A stretch of DNA of 64,000 nucleotides from Rhodoferax koreense (GCF_001955695.1 NZ_CP019236.1:4960001-5024000), one strand, 5' to 3'; shown: positions 44,899 to 55,208, counted from the first letter of the stretch. Translations and numbers: made by a program. The notes: a model not told the origin generated them from the sequence alone.

Positions 44899-46868
44899 AC
44901 ACTTCATCGACAACCCCCTCGGGCGCACCGGCCGTGCGCTCCATCCGCAACCTGCTGGTGGCCAACCGTGGCGAGATCGCGCTGCGCATCATGCGCACGG
45001 CGCGCGCCATGGGCATCCAGACGGTCGCCGTCTACTCGACGGCGGACCGCGACGCGGCGCACGTGGCCTATGCCGACCAGGCCGTGTGCATCGGCGGCGC
45101 GGCCCCCTCGGCGTCGTACCTCGACATCAGCGCCCTGCTGCGCGCTGCCGCGGCCACCGGTGCCGATGCCGTGCATCCGGGCTACGGCTTCCTTTCGGAA
45201 AACGCGGCCTTCGCCGAGGCCTGCACGCAGGCCGGGCTGGTCTTCGTCGGTCCATCGCCGCGCGCCATCGACGCCATGGGCGACAAGGCGCGGGCCAAGC
45301 GCTTCATGCGCGAGGCCGGACTGCCCTGCATCCCGGGCTACGACGGCGACGACCAGAGTGCCGCCACGCTGGCCGCGGAGGCCGAGCGCATCGGCTACCC
45401 CGCGCTGGTGAAGGCCACCGCCGGCGGCGGCGGGCGCGGCATGCGGGTGGTCGAGTCGGCGCGCGACTTCGGGCCGGCACTGGAGTCGGCGCGCTCGGAG
45501 GCCCGCAATGCCTTCGGCGACGAACGCATGCTGATCGAACGCGTGGTGCGCGAGCCGCGCCACATTGAGATCCAGGTGCTGGTCGACCGTTACGGCCAGG
45601 GCGTGCATTTCGGCGAACGCGACTGCTCGGTCCAGCGCCGCCACCAGAAGGTCATCGAGGAAGCGCCGGCACCGGGCCTGCCCGCCGGGCTGCGCGATCG
45701 GCTCGGCGAGGCCGCCGTGTCCGCGGCGGTCAAGCTGGGCTACGAAGGCGTGGGCACCTTCGAGTTCCTGGTCGAGGGTGGCGAACGGTTCTACTTCATG
45801 GAGATGAACACCCGGCTGCAGGTGGAGCATCCGGTGACCGAGGCCATCGCCGGGGTCGACCTGGTGGCCTGGCAGCTGCGGGTGGCCATGGGCGAGCCCC
45901 TGGGCATCACCCAGGCCGACATCGGCTTCACGGGCCACGCCATCGAGGTGCGCCTGTGCGCGGAAGACGAGACACGCGGCTTCATGCCGCAGAGCGGCCG
46001 CATCGACCTGTTCCGCGCGCCGGCCGGCATCCGCGTGGAGCATGCCGTGGCCTCGGGCATGGAGATCCCGCCCTACTACGACTCGATGTTCGCCAAGCTG
46101 ATCGCGCACGGCCGCGACCGCGAGGAAGCCCGGCGCAAGCTGGTCAAGGCCCTGGCCGAGACCGTCGTGTTCGGCGTGAAGACCAACCGGCAATCGCTGG
46201 TCCGCTTCCTGGAGCATCCCGACTTCGCCGCCGGTGGCGTCGACACCGGTTTCCTGCAGCGCCACCAGGCGGCGCTCGCGGTGCCAGCCGCCCCACCGCT
46301 GGCGCTGGCGCTGGCCGCGCTGGTGCTGTGCCAGGCCGGTGCCGCTAACCCAAGCCGCGCCGCGCCGTCGACCCTGCTGCTGCGTGACGACGCCGGCGCC
46401 ACCCACGAGGTGCGCGTATCGGGCGGCGAACACGGCAGCTTCCAGGTGGTGAGCGGCGAGCACGAGCACACGCTGGCGCTGCGCTTGCGCGAAGCGCCGC
46501 AGGCCGTCTTCACCTATGCGGGCGTGGACCGTCCACTGCTGTGGCAGGTGGTGGAGGGCCGCGTGCACGTGCAGTGGGCCGGACTGGCCGCGTCCTTCAC
46601 CGACGTCACCCACGCCCCCGCCGCACCCGCCGGCGATGCGGCCGCGGACGGCCGCGTGCGTGCGCTGTCCAACGGGCGCGTCGCCTCGGTCCTGGTGGCA
46701 CCGGGTGCGGTGGTCGAGGCCGGCGCACCCCTGCTCACCGTGGAGGCCATGAAGATGGAACACATGCACGTGGCCGCCGCCAATGGCGTGGTGCGCGCGG
46801 TGCTGGTGGCCGTGGGCGACTCCGTGGCGACGGGGCGCGTGCTGGTCGAAATGGAGCCGGCGCCCTGA
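44895..46868 (+). CDS. Acyl-CoA carboxylase, biotin carboxylase/BCCP (alpha) subunit
   Basis: 657 residues beginning at GTG 44895. Biotin carboxylase ([51 protein letters not shown]) is followed by a linker domain and a C-terminal biotinyl domain with VEAMKMEHMHV, the acceptor lysine. The architecture and length match MccA/AtuF. It forms the holo-carboxylase with the preceding gene and needs biotin, whose synthesis genes lie 1.8 kb downstream in the same transcription direction. Confidence 0.93.
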   Translation: MNTSSTTPSGAPAVRSIRNLLVANRGEIALRIMRTARAMGIQTVAVYSTADRDAAHVAYADQAVCIGGAAPSASYLDISALLRAAAATGADAVHPGYGFLSENAAFAEACTQAGLVFVGPSPRAIDAMGDKARAKRFMREAGLPCIPGYDGDDQSAATLAAEAERIGYPALVKATAGGGGRGMRVVESARDFGPALESARSEARNAFGDERMLIERVVREPRHIEIQVLVDRYGQGVHFGERDCSVQRRHQKVIEEAPAPGLPAGLRDRLGEAAVSAAVKLGYEGVGTFEFLVEGGERFYFMEMNTRLQVEHPVTEAIAGVDLVAWQLRVAMGEPLGITQADIGFTGHAIEVRLCAEDETRGFMPQSGRIDLFRAPAGIRVEHAVASGMEIPPYYDSMFAKLIAHGRDREEARRKLVKALAETVVFGVKTNRQSLVRFLEHPDFAAGGVDTGFLQRHQAALAVPAAPPLALALAALVLCQAGAANPSRAAPSTLLLRDDAGATHEVRVSGGEHGSFQVVSGEHEHTLALRLREAPQAVFTYAGVDRPLLWQVVEGRVHVQWAGLAASFTDVTHAPAAPAGDAAADGRVRALSNGRVASVLVAPGAVVEAGAPLLTVEAMKMEHMHVAAANGVVRAVLVAVGDSVATGRVLVEMEPAP

Positions 46869-46906
46869 GCGGCCCGGCATCGGCCGATTTTTCCGAAGGA
46901 CCCAAG

Positions 46907-47650
46907 ATGAACGAACTACTGACCGAGGACCGCGCCGACGGCGTGCGCATCCTCACACTCAACCGGCCTGCCAAGCACAACGCGCTGAACACGGCGCTGA
47001 CCCGCGCATTGCTGGAGGCCTTGCATAGCGCGAACCACGACGGCGAATGCCGCGCCATCGTGCTGGCGGGCGCGGGCCGCAGCTTCTGCGCCGGTGCCGA
47101 CACCAGCGAATTCAGCGCGCTCGCGGCCGACGACCCCCAGCTCGCACTGGACCGCGCCGACCTGACGACCCGGCTGCATGCAGCGTTCACGGCCATCGAC
47201 AAGCCGGTGGTGGCCGCGGTGCAGGGCAATGCCCTCGGCGGCGGCGCCGGCCTGGCGCTGGCCTGCGACCTGATGGTGGCGGCCGAGAACATGCGCCTGG
47301 GTTATCCGGAACTGCGCCACGGCATCGTGGCTGCGGTGGTGATGGCCAACCTGGTGCGCCAGCTCGGGCGCAAGCAGGCGTTCGCGCTGCTCGCCACCGA
47401 GCGCACGCTGCAGGGAACGGAGGCCGCGCGCCTCGGGCTGGCGTTGGAAGCCGTGCCCGCGGAGCAGGTCGTGGAGGCCGCCGTCGTTGTGGCGTCCGGC
47501 ATGGCCGCCTGGTCGCCGCTGGCGATGGCCACCACCAAACGGCTCTTCTACCGCGTCTGCGACCTGCCGCTGGCCGAGGCGCTGCAGGCCGGCCGCGACA
47601 CCAACATGCTCATGCGCAGCTTTCGCAAGGCGCAGCCCGCCACGCACTGA
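46907..47650 (+). CDS. Enoyl-CoA hydratase/isomerase-family (crotonase) protein
   Basis: 247 residues. Crotonase features: TLNRPAKHNALNTAL, GRSFCAGADTSEF (oxyanion hole), NALGGGAGLALACDL and LGYPELRHGI. The second catalytic Glu (E135) is present but the first, usually in GGG-x-E-L, is Gly115 here. That is common in isomerase/dehydratase-like branches and unlike classical hydratases or AUH. Position after a carboxylase and before a lyase suggests it hydrates the carboxylated enoyl-CoA. Confidence 0.87.
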   Translation: MNELLTEDRADGVRILTLNRPAKHNALNTALTRALLEALHSANHDGECRAIVLAGAGRSFCAGADTSEFSALAADDPQLALDRADLTTRLHAAFTAIDKPVVAAVQGNALGGGAGLALACDLMVAAENMRLGYPELRHGIVAAVVMANLVRQLGRKQAFALLATERTLQGTEAARLGLALEAVPAEQVVEAAVVVASGMAAWSPLAMATTKRLFYRVCDLPLAEALQAGRDTNMLMRSFRKAQPATH

Positions 47651-47660
47651 AAGGACCGCC

Positions 47661-48659
47661 ATGTCGAACCCCATCCATGCGGACGCCGCCACGGGCGCCG
47701 CCCCGCGCCCGCGCGACGTCGTACTCTGTGAATGCTTCGCGCGGGACGGCCTGCAGCACGAACCGGCCTTCATCCCGACACCGCAAAAGGCCGCGCTGAT
47801 CGACCGCTTCGCCGCCATCGGTTTCGAGCGGGTGGAGGCCACCTCCTATTCGAACCCGAGCCTGGTGCCGCAGTTCCAGGACGCCAGCGCGCTGCTGCAG
47901 CAACTGCCTCGGCGCGCCGGCGCCTATTACAAGGCCACCTGCGCCAACCCGCGCGCCGTGGAGCGCGCCACGGCCGACCGCCAGCTCGGCTTCGGCGCCA
48001 ACGAGATCAGCTTCCTCGTCTCGGCCTCGGAATCGCATTCGCAACGCAACCTCAAGCGCAGCCGTGCGGCGCAGTGGGACAACGTACGCCAGATGCGCGA
48101 ACTCGCCGGCGACGGCTTTCGCATCGTCGGCACCGTCTCGGTGGCCTTCGGCTGCCCCTTCGAGGGCCGTGTCGATCCGCAGCAGGTCGTGCGGGACGTG
48201 GAGGCCTTTGCCCGCCTGGGCGTGACCATGGTGGCACTCGGCGACACCACCGGCATGGCGACACCGCGCGCCATCCATGCGCTGGTCGGCCAGATCGCCG
48301 CCGAGGTGCCGGGGGTGACGCTGGTGGCGCACTTCCACGACTCGCGCGGCACCGGCCTGGTCAATTGCCTGGCGGCCTACGAGGCCGGCGTGCGCCACTT
48401 CGATGCGGCCTTCGGCGGCGTGGGCGGCCACCCGGCCACCATCACCTACGGCGGAGGCTACACCGGCAACGTCTGCACCGAAGACCTGGTCAACCTGTTC
48501 GAGGCCCAGGGTGTGCGCACCGGCATCGACCTGGACAGCCTGCTGGAGACCGCCGAGCTCTGCGAGAAGGCGCTGAACCGCCCCTTGCTCGGCCATGTCA
48601 CGCGCACCGGCCTGAGCCCACTCATCGGACACGCCAGCGCGCCCGAGACGGTGCGCTGA
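47661..48659 (+). CDS. HMG-CoA lyase-like aldolase (DRE-TIM family)
   Basis: 332 residues. Divalent-metal/catalytic residues FARDGLQ (R28, D29), the HFHDSRG pair H224/H226 and the GN motif (269-270) are present, as in HMG-CoA lyases. The G-loop signature GGCP carrying the reactive Cys is GGHP here (H257); a Cys occurs later at 272. This suggests a lyase for another 3-hydroxyacyl-CoA rather than for HMG-CoA itself. ATG 47661 has AAAGGA upstream, 10 bp after the crotonase gene. Confidence 0.85.
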   Translation: MSNPIHADAATGAAPRPRDVVLCECFARDGLQHEPAFIPTPQKAALIDRFAAIGFERVEATSYSNPSLVPQFQDASALLQQLPRRAGAYYKATCANPRAVERATADRQLGFGANEISFLVSASESHSQRNLKRSRAAQWDNVRQMRELAGDGFRIVGTVSVAFGCPFEGRVDPQQVVRDVEAFARLGVTMVALGDTTGMATPRAIHALVGQIAAEVPGVTLVAHFHDSRGTGLVNCLAAYEAGVRHFDAAFGGVGGHPATITYGGGYTGNVCTEDLVNLFEAQGVRTGIDLDSLLETAELCEKALNRPLLGHVTRTGLSPLIGHASAPETVR

Positions 48660-48690
48660 GCCCCTTCTTCCATCTCTTCAGAAAGACGCC

Positions 48691-49689
48691 ATGGGCACCA
48701 CCACCGCCGTTCTCCTGTCCACCCTCGGCCGCAAGGCGCCCCGCGCGGCGGCCCGCTGGAACGTCGCCGATGTCGAGGCACTGTTCGCGCTGCCGTTCAT
48801 GGAACTGCTGCGGCGCGCCCAGCAGGTCCACCACGAGCATTTCGATGCCAACGAAGTGCAGCTGTCGACGCTGCTGTCGATCAAGACCGGCGGCTGCGAG
48901 GAGGATTGCGGCTATTGCCCGCAGTCCGCGCACCATCCCACGGGGTTGAAGGCCGGCAAGCTGATGGCGCTGCCCGAGGTGGTGGCGGCCGCGCAGGCGG
49001 CCAAGGACAGCGGCGCCACGCGGTTCTGCATGGGCGCGGCCTGGCGCAGTCCGAAGGCGCGCGACATGGAGAAGGTGGCCGAGATGGTGCGCGAGGTGCG
49101 GGGCCTGGGCCTGGAGACCTGCGTGACGCTGGGCATGCTTGACGCGCAACAGGCCCGCAGCCTGAAGGAGGCGGGTCTCGACTACTACAACCACAACCTG
49201 GACAGCGCGCCCGATTTCTACGGCAACATCATCGGCACGCGCACCTACCTGGAGCGGCTGGACACGCTGGAGCACGTGCGCGATGCCGGCCTGAACGTGT
49301 GCTGCGGCGGCATCGTCGGCATGGGCGAAAGCCGCGCGCAGCGCGCGGCCCTGGTCGCCCAGCTGGCCAACCTCACGCCCTGGCCCGAGTCGGTGCCGAT
49401 CAACAACCTGGTGCCCGTGCCCGGCACGCCGCTGGCCGACGCCGCGCCGATCGATCCCTTCGAGTTCGTGCGCACCATCGCCGTCGCGCGCATCACCATG
49501 CCGACGGCCATGGTGCGCCTGTCGGCGGGGCGCGAGCAGATGGACGACGCGCTGCAGGCCCTGTGCTTCGCCGCCGGCGCCAATTCGATCTTCTACGGCG
49601 ACAAGCTGCTGACCACGGACAACCCCCAGGCCGAACGCGACCGGGCCTTGTTCGCCCGGCTGGGGCTGAAGGCACGGGCGGCGCAATGA
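48691..49689 (+). CDS. bioB: Biotin synthase BioB
   Basis: 332 residues; radical-SAM enzyme inserting sulphur into dethiobiotin. The [4Fe-4S] motif [14 protein letters not shown], the conserved [30 protein letters not shown] and SAGREQM are all family hallmarks. It follows the lyase gene by 31 bp without a separate biotin-type operator (no BirA dyad was seen). Its TGA overlaps the next ATG by three bases (ATGA). Confidence 0.97.
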   Translation: MGTTTAVLLSTLGRKAPRAAARWNVADVEALFALPFMELLRRAQQVHHEHFDANEVQLSTLLSIKTGGCEEDCGYCPQSAHHPTGLKAGKLMALPEVVAAAQAAKDSGATRFCMGAAWRSPKARDMEKVAEMVREVRGLGLETCVTLGMLDAQQARSLKEAGLDYYNHNLDSAPDFYGNIIGTRTYLERLDTLEHVRDAGLNVCCGGIVGMGESRAQRAALVAQLANLTPWPESVPINNLVPVPGTPLADAAPIDPFEFVRTIAVARITMPTAMVRLSAGREQMDDALQALCFAAGANSIFYGDKLLTTDNPQAERDRALFARLGLKARAAQ

Positions 49690-52379
49690 AAGCCCCGCCG
49701 AGGCCGGCGTCCCGCACGCTGGGCCGCCTCCTGGTCGACGATGCGTTCCGCGCCGACCCCTACGCCACCTACACCGAGCTGCGCGAGGCCGGTCCGCTGC
49801 ACTGGAGCGAAGAGTTCTTCGGCGGCGCATGGCTGCTCACGCGGCACGCCGACGTGGACATGGTACTGCGCGACACGGTGCGGTTCTCCGCACAGCGCAC
49901 CGGCGGATGGGTGATGCAAAGCCCGGCGGCGCGCACGGAACTGCGGGACTTCCAGGCCCTCTTCGCGCGGGCGCTGCTGTTCCTCGATGCACCGGACCAC
50001 GGCCGTATCCGCGGCGTGCTCAACGCAGGCTTTCGCGCCGACCAGCTGCTCGCGCGCGCACCGGCCATCGCCCAACGCGTGGACGCCCTGCTCGATGCCG
50101 TGGATGCCGGCGCGGGTTTCGATTTCATCGACGCCGTGGCCCGCCCACTGCCGGTCGAAGTGATGGCGATGCTGATGGGCATCCCGTCCACCGACCTGCT
50201 CGACTTCACGGACTGGTCGGAGGATCTCGCCACGTTCATCGGTGCCCCGGCGCCATCGCTGGCACAGGCGCGCAGCGCACGCACCAGCTTGCTGGAGATG
50301 AGCGCCTACTTCCGTCGCGTCGTGGCCGAGCGCCGTCACGCGGAGGGCGACGACCTGCCCAGCCAGCTGCTGCGTGCGCAAGCCAGCGGCGCCATCCACG
50401 GCGGCGCGGAACTGCTGTCGCAGTGCGCGATGCTGCTGTTCGCCGGGCATGAGACCACGCGCAATCTGCTGGGCAACGGCCTGCGCGCGCTGCTCGCCGA
50501 CGGCGCCGCCTGGCGGCGGCTGCGCGAGGAGCCCGGCCTGCTCCCGGGCGCCGTGCGCGAACTGCTGCGCTTCGACAGCCCGGTGCAATACACCGGCCGC
50601 CGTGTGGCCGCCGACCTGATGCTGCACGGCCAGCCCTTGCGCCGGGGCGAACTGGTCATCGCGCTCATCGGCTCGGCCAACCGCGATCCGGCGCGGTACG
50701 CGAGCCCCGATCGGCTGGACCTGGCGCGCCGAGGCGGCGGCCTGCTGTCGTTCGGCGCCGGCCCCCACGTGTGCATCGGTGCCGGCCTGGCGCTCATGGA
50801 GGCCGAGATCGTGTTCGACCGGCTGTTGCGGCGGTATCCCGACCTGGAACTTGCCGAAGGTGCTGCGCGCTGGAACGGCAACGCGGTGTACCGCGGCCTG
50901 GACGCGTTGCCGGTGCGCTGCAGCGCGCCCCCGGTGACCACCGGTCCTCACCCCGCCACGCCCGCGGCCCAGGCGCCCGCACGCCGGTCGGTGCCCGGCG
51001 CCGATCCAGAGGGCGCCAACGCGGGGTGGCAGCGGCGCAGCCTGCGCAGCGTCTGGCACCCCTGCACCCAGATGCAACGCGCAGCGGCCCTGCCCCCGCT
51101 GCCGATCGCGCGTGGTGAGGGCCCGTGGCTGTTCGACCACGAACGCCGGCGCTACTTCGATGCCACCAGTTCCTGGTGGGTCAACCTGTTCGGCCACGCC
51201 GACGCGCGCATCAACGCGGCGCTGAAGGATCAGCTCGACCGCCTGCCGCATGTGATGCTGGCCGGGTGCACGCATGCGCCGGCCGTGGAGCTCGCCGAGC
51301 GCCTCTCGGCACTGACCGGCGGCGTGCTCGGCCACTGCTTCTTCGCCAGCGATGGAGCCTCGGCGGTGGAGATCGCGCTGAAGATGAGCTTTCACCACTG
51401 GCGCAAGCGCGGGCATCCCGAAAAGCGCGAATTCGTCTGCCTGCGCCGCGGCTACCACGGGGAGACGCTGGGCGCGCTGGCCGTCACCGATGTGCCGGTG
51501 TTCCGCGACGCCTACGATCCGCTGCTGATGCGGGTGCACCAGGTCATGTCGCCCGATGCGCGGCAGGCGCAGCCGGGCGAGTCGGCCGCCGGCGTGGCCA
51601 ACCGCGCCGCCGCCGAACTGGAGGCCCTCTTCGCGTCGCGCCACGCGCACATCGCGGCGCTGATCGTCGAACCGCTGGTGCAATGCGCCTCGGGCATGGC
51701 CATGCACGACACGGCCTACCTGCGGCGGGTACGCACCTTGTGCGACCGCTACGGCGTGAGCCTCATCGCCGACGAGATCGCCGTCGGCTGTGGCCGCACC
51801 GGCAGCTTCTTCGCCTGCGAGCAGGCCGGTATCTGGCCCGACTTCCTGTGTCTGTCCAAGGGCATCAGTGGCGGCGTGTTGCCGCTGTCGCTGGTGATGA
51901 CGCGCGACACGGTGTACGCGGCCTTCCTGGCCGAGGACGTGGCACACGGCTTCCTGCATTCCCACTCGTACACCGGCAACGCCATGGCCTGCCGCGCGGC
52001 GCTGGCGGTGCTCGACCGCTTCGTGGAGGACGACGTGCTGCGGCGCAATGCGCACCGCGCCGCGGCCCTGAGCGCAGCGCTGGCACCGTTGCGCGCGGAC
52101 CCGCGGGTCCGCCATTTCCGCCAGCACGGAATGATCTGGGCTTTCGACGTGCGCGCGGACTGGGCAGGCGAACGCTTCGCCGAACGCTTCCACCACGCCG
52201 GGCGCGAACGCGAACTGCTGATCCGCCCGATCGGGCACACCGTCTACCTGATGCCGCCCTATCTGCTCGACGACACGCTGGCGCAGTGGCTGGCGGGGCG
52301 GGTGATGCAGACCCTCGATGCCGTGGCCCACAAGGAGAACACCCATGCTGATCCAACACCTGAGCCGGCGACTGCGTGA
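49686..52379 (+). CDS. Cytochrome P450-BioA fusion protein
   Basis: One uninterrupted 897-codon frame. Residues 1 to about 410 are a complete bacterial P450: I-helix AGHETT (253-258), E-x-x-R ELLR (292-295), and haem loop [10 protein letters not shown] with axial Cys363. A Pro/Ala-rich linker of about 35 residues follows. Residues about 447-897 are BioA, the DAPA aminotransferase: [39 protein letters not shown], and PLP lysine K725 in LSKGISGG. No stop lies between them; the one in-frame GTG (50991) has no ribosome site. The P450 half probably acts like BioI, producing the pimeloyl chain from fatty acyl-ACP; this is inference. Confidence 0.93.
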   Translation: MKAPPRPASRTLGRLLVDDAFRADPYATYTELREAGPLHWSEEFFGGAWLLTRHADVDMVLRDTVRFSAQRTGGWVMQSPAARTELRDFQALFARALLFLDAPDHGRIRGVLNAGFRADQLLARAPAIAQRVDALLDAVDAGAGFDFIDAVARPLPVEVMAMLMGIPSTDLLDFTDWSEDLATFIGAPAPSLAQARSARTSLLEMSAYFRRVVAERRHAEGDDLPSQLLRAQASGAIHGGAELLSQCAMLLFAGHETTRNLLGNGLRALLADGAAWRRLREEPGLLPGAVRELLRFDSPVQYTGRRVAADLMLHGQPLRRGELVIALIGSANRDPARYASPDRLDLARRGGGLLSFGAGPHVCIGAGLALMEAEIVFDRLLRRYPDLELAEGAARWNGNAVYRGLDALPVRCSAPPVTTGPHPATPAAQAPARRSVPGADPEGANAGWQRRSLRSVWHPCTQMQRAAALPPLPIARGEGPWLFDHERRRYFDATSSWWVNLFGHADARINAALKDQLDRLPHVMLAGCTHAPAVELAERLSALTGGVLGHCFFASDGASAVEIALKMSFHHWRKRGHPEKREFVCLRRGYHGETLGALAVTDVPVFRDAYDPLLMRVHQVMSPDARQAQPGESAAGVANRAAAELEALFASRHAHIAALIVEPLVQCASGMAMHDTAYLRRVRTLCDRYGVSLIADEIAVGCGRTGSFFACEQAGIWPDFLCLSKGISGGVLPLSLVMTRDTVYAAFLAEDVAHGFLHSHSYTGNAMACRAALAVLDRFVEDDVLRRNAHRAAALSAALAPLRADPRVRHFRQHGMIWAFDVRADWAGERFAERFHHAGRERELLIRPIGHTVYLMPPYLLDDTLAQWLAGRVMQTLDAVAHKENTHADPTPEPATA

Positions 52380-53562
52380 GCTGGACACCCAGAGCCTGCG
52401 CCGGCAGCGGCGCATCGCGCAATCACCCTGCGCGCCCCACCGGCAGACGGGCGCCGCGCATGCGCCGGCCCGTCCCATGCTGTCCTTCTGCAGCAACGAC
52501 TATCTCGGCTTGGCCAATCACCCGGCGCTGGTCGACGCGCTGGCCGAAGGCGCGCGCCGCTTCGGCGCGGGCAGCGGCGCCTCGCACCTGGTCAGCGGCC
52601 ACTCGCTCGCGCATGAGCAGATGGAAGAAGCGCTGGCCGGCTGGCTGTCGCCCCACATCCCCGGGGCCCGCACGCTGAGCTTCGCCACCGGCTACCTGGC
52701 CAATCTGGCGCTGCTCACCGCGCTGGGCGACGGCCAGGCCTCGATCTTCGCGGACAAGCTCAACCACGCTTCGCTGATCGATGGAGCCCTGCTCGCCAAG
52801 GCGTCGCTGCAGCGCTACCCGCATGGCCGGCTCGACCTTTTGGCAGGCCAGCTGGCGCAGTGCCGCACGCCGATCAAGCTGATCGTGACGGACGCGGTGT
52901 TCAGCATGGATGGCGACCTGGCCGACCTGCCGGAACTGCTGGCGCTGGCCGAGGCGCACGATGCCTGGCTGGTGGTCGACGATGCCCACGGTTTCGGTGT
53001 GCTGGGCGAACACGGCGGCGGCAGCCTGGCGCATTTCGGCCTGCGCAGCGAACGCCTGGTCTACATGGGCACGCTCGGCAAGGCCGCGGGCCTGGCTGGC
53101 GCCTTCGTGGCGGCGCATCCGGTGGTGATCGACTGGCTGGTGCAGGCCGCTCGCCCCTACATCTACACCACGGCGGCGATGCCGGCGATCGCACATGCGG
53201 TGTGTACCAGCCTGCAGCTGATCGCCGGCCCCGAAGGCGACGCCCGGCGTGCCCGGCTGCGGCGCTGGACCGCGATCCTGCGCGCGGAGTTGGGCGCGCT
53301 GACGCGGGAGACGCCGCGGCTGGGATGGCGCCTGGCGGCGTCGGACACGCCGATCCAGCCATTGGTGGTCGGCAGCAACAACATGGCGCTGGCACTGGCG
53401 GCCTCTCTGGAGCGGCAGGGCCTGTGGGTGCCTGCGATCCGGCCACCCACCGTGCCCGCGAACACCGCCCGCTTGCGCATCACGCTCAGCGCCGCGCACG
53501 CTGAAGAGGACGTGCGGGCCCTGACCAGCGGTCTGGCGCTGGCCGCAGGGAGACCGTCGTGA
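52345..53562 (+). CDS. bioF: 8-amino-7-oxononanoate synthase BioF
   Basis: 405 residues; PLP enzyme joining pimeloyl thioester and alanine. It has FCSNDYLGLANHP, GSGASHLVSGHSLAHEQ, VVDDAHGFGVLG and the lysine motif GTLGKAAGLAGAF. ATG 52345 follows AAGGAG and overlaps the end of the BioA part by 35 bp. It is the enzyme that would use the P450-made pimeloyl group directly. Confidence 0.96.
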   Translation: MLIQHLSRRLRELDTQSLRRQRRIAQSPCAPHRQTGAAHAPARPMLSFCSNDYLGLANHPALVDALAEGARRFGAGSGASHLVSGHSLAHEQMEEALAGWLSPHIPGARTLSFATGYLANLALLTALGDGQASIFADKLNHASLIDGALLAKASLQRYPHGRLDLLAGQLAQCRTPIKLIVTDAVFSMDGDLADLPELLALAEAHDAWLVVDDAHGFGVLGEHGGGSLAHFGLRSERLVYMGTLGKAAGLAGAFVAAHPVVIDWLVQAARPYIYTTAAMPAIAHAVCTSLQLIAGPEGDARRARLRRWTAILRAELGALTRETPRLGWRLAASDTPIQPLVVGSNNMALALAASLERQGLWVPAIRPPTVPANTARLRITLSAAHAEEDVRALTSGLALAAGRPS

Positions 53563-54365
53563 ACGGCTGCGCGCGCGAACGCGGCCGGGCGGACGCCCTG
53601 CGCGGGTGTTTCGTCACCGGCACCGATACCGACGTGGGCAAGACACGCGTCAGCGCGGCTTTGCTGCACTGGCTGGCCACGCAGGGCTGGCGCGGCGCCG
53701 GCTACAAGCCGGTGGCCGCAGGCATGGAATGGCTGGACGGCACCTGGATCAACCCAGACGTGCGCGCCCTGCGCCACGCCAGCGGCGTGCCGTTGACCGA
53801 TGCCGAGGTCGGCCCGTGCCAGTTCGCGGCGGCCTGCGCGCCGCACATCGCGGCGGCGCTGGAAGGCCGGCGCATCGCGCGCGCCGCGCTACTGGCCGGC
53901 GCCCACCGGCTGGCCGCCCGTGCCGACCGGCTGGTGATCGAAGGCGCTGGCGGCTTCCGCGTGCCGCTGGGCGAGGATTTCGACGGTGGCGATCTCGCTG
54001 CGGACCTGGGCCTGCCGGTCGTGCTGGTGGTCGGCCTTCGGCTGGGTTGCCTCAACCATGCGCTGCTGAGCGCCGAGGCGGTGGCCGCGCGCGGCCTGCG
54101 ACTGGCCGGCTGGATCGGGAACACCATCGACCCCGCCATGCCGCACGCTGGCGACAACCTCGGCTTCCTGTTCGAGGCGATGGAGCGCCACGGCGCGCCA
54201 TGCCTGGGCGTGGTGCCCCGGCTCGACAGCGCAGCGCCCGCCGATCTGCTCGTCTGGCTGGATGAGCCGGCACTGCGGACAGTGTTCGAGATGGCAGCTT
54301 CGCCGCTGCCCGCCATGCCCGAAACAAGGGTTTCTACTCCCCCTGAAATTTACAATCAATCATGA
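53559..54365 (+). CDS. bioD: Dethiobiotin synthetase BioD
   Basis: 268 residues starting at GTG 53559 over the bioF stop. The P-loop FVTGTDTDVGKTRVSAAL, YKPVAAGME and VIEGAGGFRVPLGED are typical. It closes the ureido ring of biotin before BioB. Its last codons overlap a 22-bp palindrome that precedes the ABC-importer genes, so a second promoter may start there. Confidence 0.95.
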   Translation: MNGCARERGRADALRGCFVTGTDTDVGKTRVSAALLHWLATQGWRGAGYKPVAAGMEWLDGTWINPDVRALRHASGVPLTDAEVGPCQFAAACAPHIAAALEGRRIARAALLAGAHRLAARADRLVIEGAGGFRVPLGEDFDGGDLAADLGLPVVLVVGLRLGCLNHALLSAEAVAARGLRLAGWIGNTIDPAMPHAGDNLGFLFEAMERHGAPCLGVVPRLDSAAPADLLVWLDEPALRTVFEMAASPLPAMPETRVSTPPEIYNQS

Positions 54366-54373
54366 TTGAATGT
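54352..54373 (+). promoter_or_regulatory. 22-bp palindromic operator between bioD and livG
   Basis: The centre TCAATCATGATTGA (54356-54369) is a perfect 14-bp palindrome; with flanking ACA and TGT it extends to 22 bp with one mismatched pair. It overlaps the bioD stop and lies in an AT-rich stretch 17 bp before livG. Size and symmetry fit a TetR-type operator; the TetR gene closes this cluster. Confidence 0.65.
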
Positions 54374-54389
54374 TAATATAACTGTCATT

Positions 54390-55208
54390 ATGAAGACCCA
54401 TCATCTCCACCCCGCTCCGCCGGCCGCGCCGGCGGTTGCCGGCCCTCCGCTGCTCACGGTCAGGGACGTCTGCGTGCGCTTCGGCAGCATCGTGGCCCTG
54501 GACGGCGTGTCGTTCGACGTGCACGCCGGCCACGTGACCGGGCTGATCGGCCCCAATGGCGCCGGCAAGACCACGCTCTTCAACTGCCTGTCGCGCCTGT
54601 ACGCCTGGCAGTCGGGCGACATCAGCTTCAACGGGCAGTCGCTGCGCTCGGTGCCCACCCACCGCATCGCCGGCCTGGGCATCGCACGCACCTTCCAGAA
54701 CCTCGCGCTGTTCGATTCCATGACGGTGCTGGAGAACGTGAAGATCGGCGGCCACTGCACGACCTCCAGCGGCTTCGCGGCCAACGCGCTGCGCCTGCCG
54801 CACGTGCGCCGGGAGGAACTCGAGCTGACAGAGCGCGCCACCGAGCTCATCGGCTTCCTGGAACTGAACGACGTGATGCACGCACCGGCCGGTCAGTTGC
54901 CCTTCGGTACCCGCAAGCGCATCGAACTGGCGCGCGCACTGATGAACAAGCCGCGCCTGCTGCTGCTGGACGAACCGGCCGCGGGGCTGAACCACGAGGA
55001 GGTCGACGCACTCGGCCGCGTCATCCTGAACATCCGCCAGGGCCTGGGTGTGACGGTGCTGCTGGTCGAACACCACATGGGACTGGTGATGGGCGTTTCG
55101 GACGCGGTGGTCGCGCTCGACTTCGGGCGCCGCCTCGCCGCCGGGACACCGCAGGAGGTGCAACGGCACCCGGATGTGATTGCAGCCTACTTGGGGAGCA
55201 CGCCATGA
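54390..55208 (+). CDS. livG: LIV-type ABC transporter ATP-binding protein (LivG-like)
   Basis: 272 residues. Walker A GPNGAGKTT, the LPFGTRKRIELARAL signature and LLLDEPAAGLNHEE (Walker B) are intact, with the long form typical of LivG. ATG 54390 is preferred to a TTG at 54366 that would read through the palindrome. It powers import of branched-chain amino acids or, in this context, of the hydrophobic or branched acid used by the cluster. It overlaps livF (ATGA). Confidence 0.93.
   Translation: MKTHHLHPAPPAAPAVAGPPLLTVRDVCVRFGSIVALDGVSFDVHAGHVTGLIGPNGAGKTTLFNCLSRLYAWQSGDISFNGQSLRSVPTHRIAGLGIARTFQNLALFDSMTVLENVKIGGHCTTSSGFAANALRLPHVRREELELTERATELIGFLELNDVMHAPAGQLPFGTRKRIELARALMNKPRLLLLDEPAAGLNHEEVDALGRVILNIRQGLGVTVLLVEHHMGLVMGVSDAVVALDFGRRLAAGTPQEVQRHPDVIAAYLGSTP

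Noticed and set aside
43273..46868. Naming the carboxylase liuBD, atuCF or pccAB
   Set aside because: Motifs lean towards geranyl-CoA carboxylase, but substrate cannot be fixed and the neighbouring crotonase and lyase have unusual catalytic residues.
50991..51050. Independent BioA start at GTG 50991
   Set aside because: No Shine-Dalgarno sequence and no stop in the P450 frame before it, so the P450 must read into BioA in any case. Internal initiation is not excluded.
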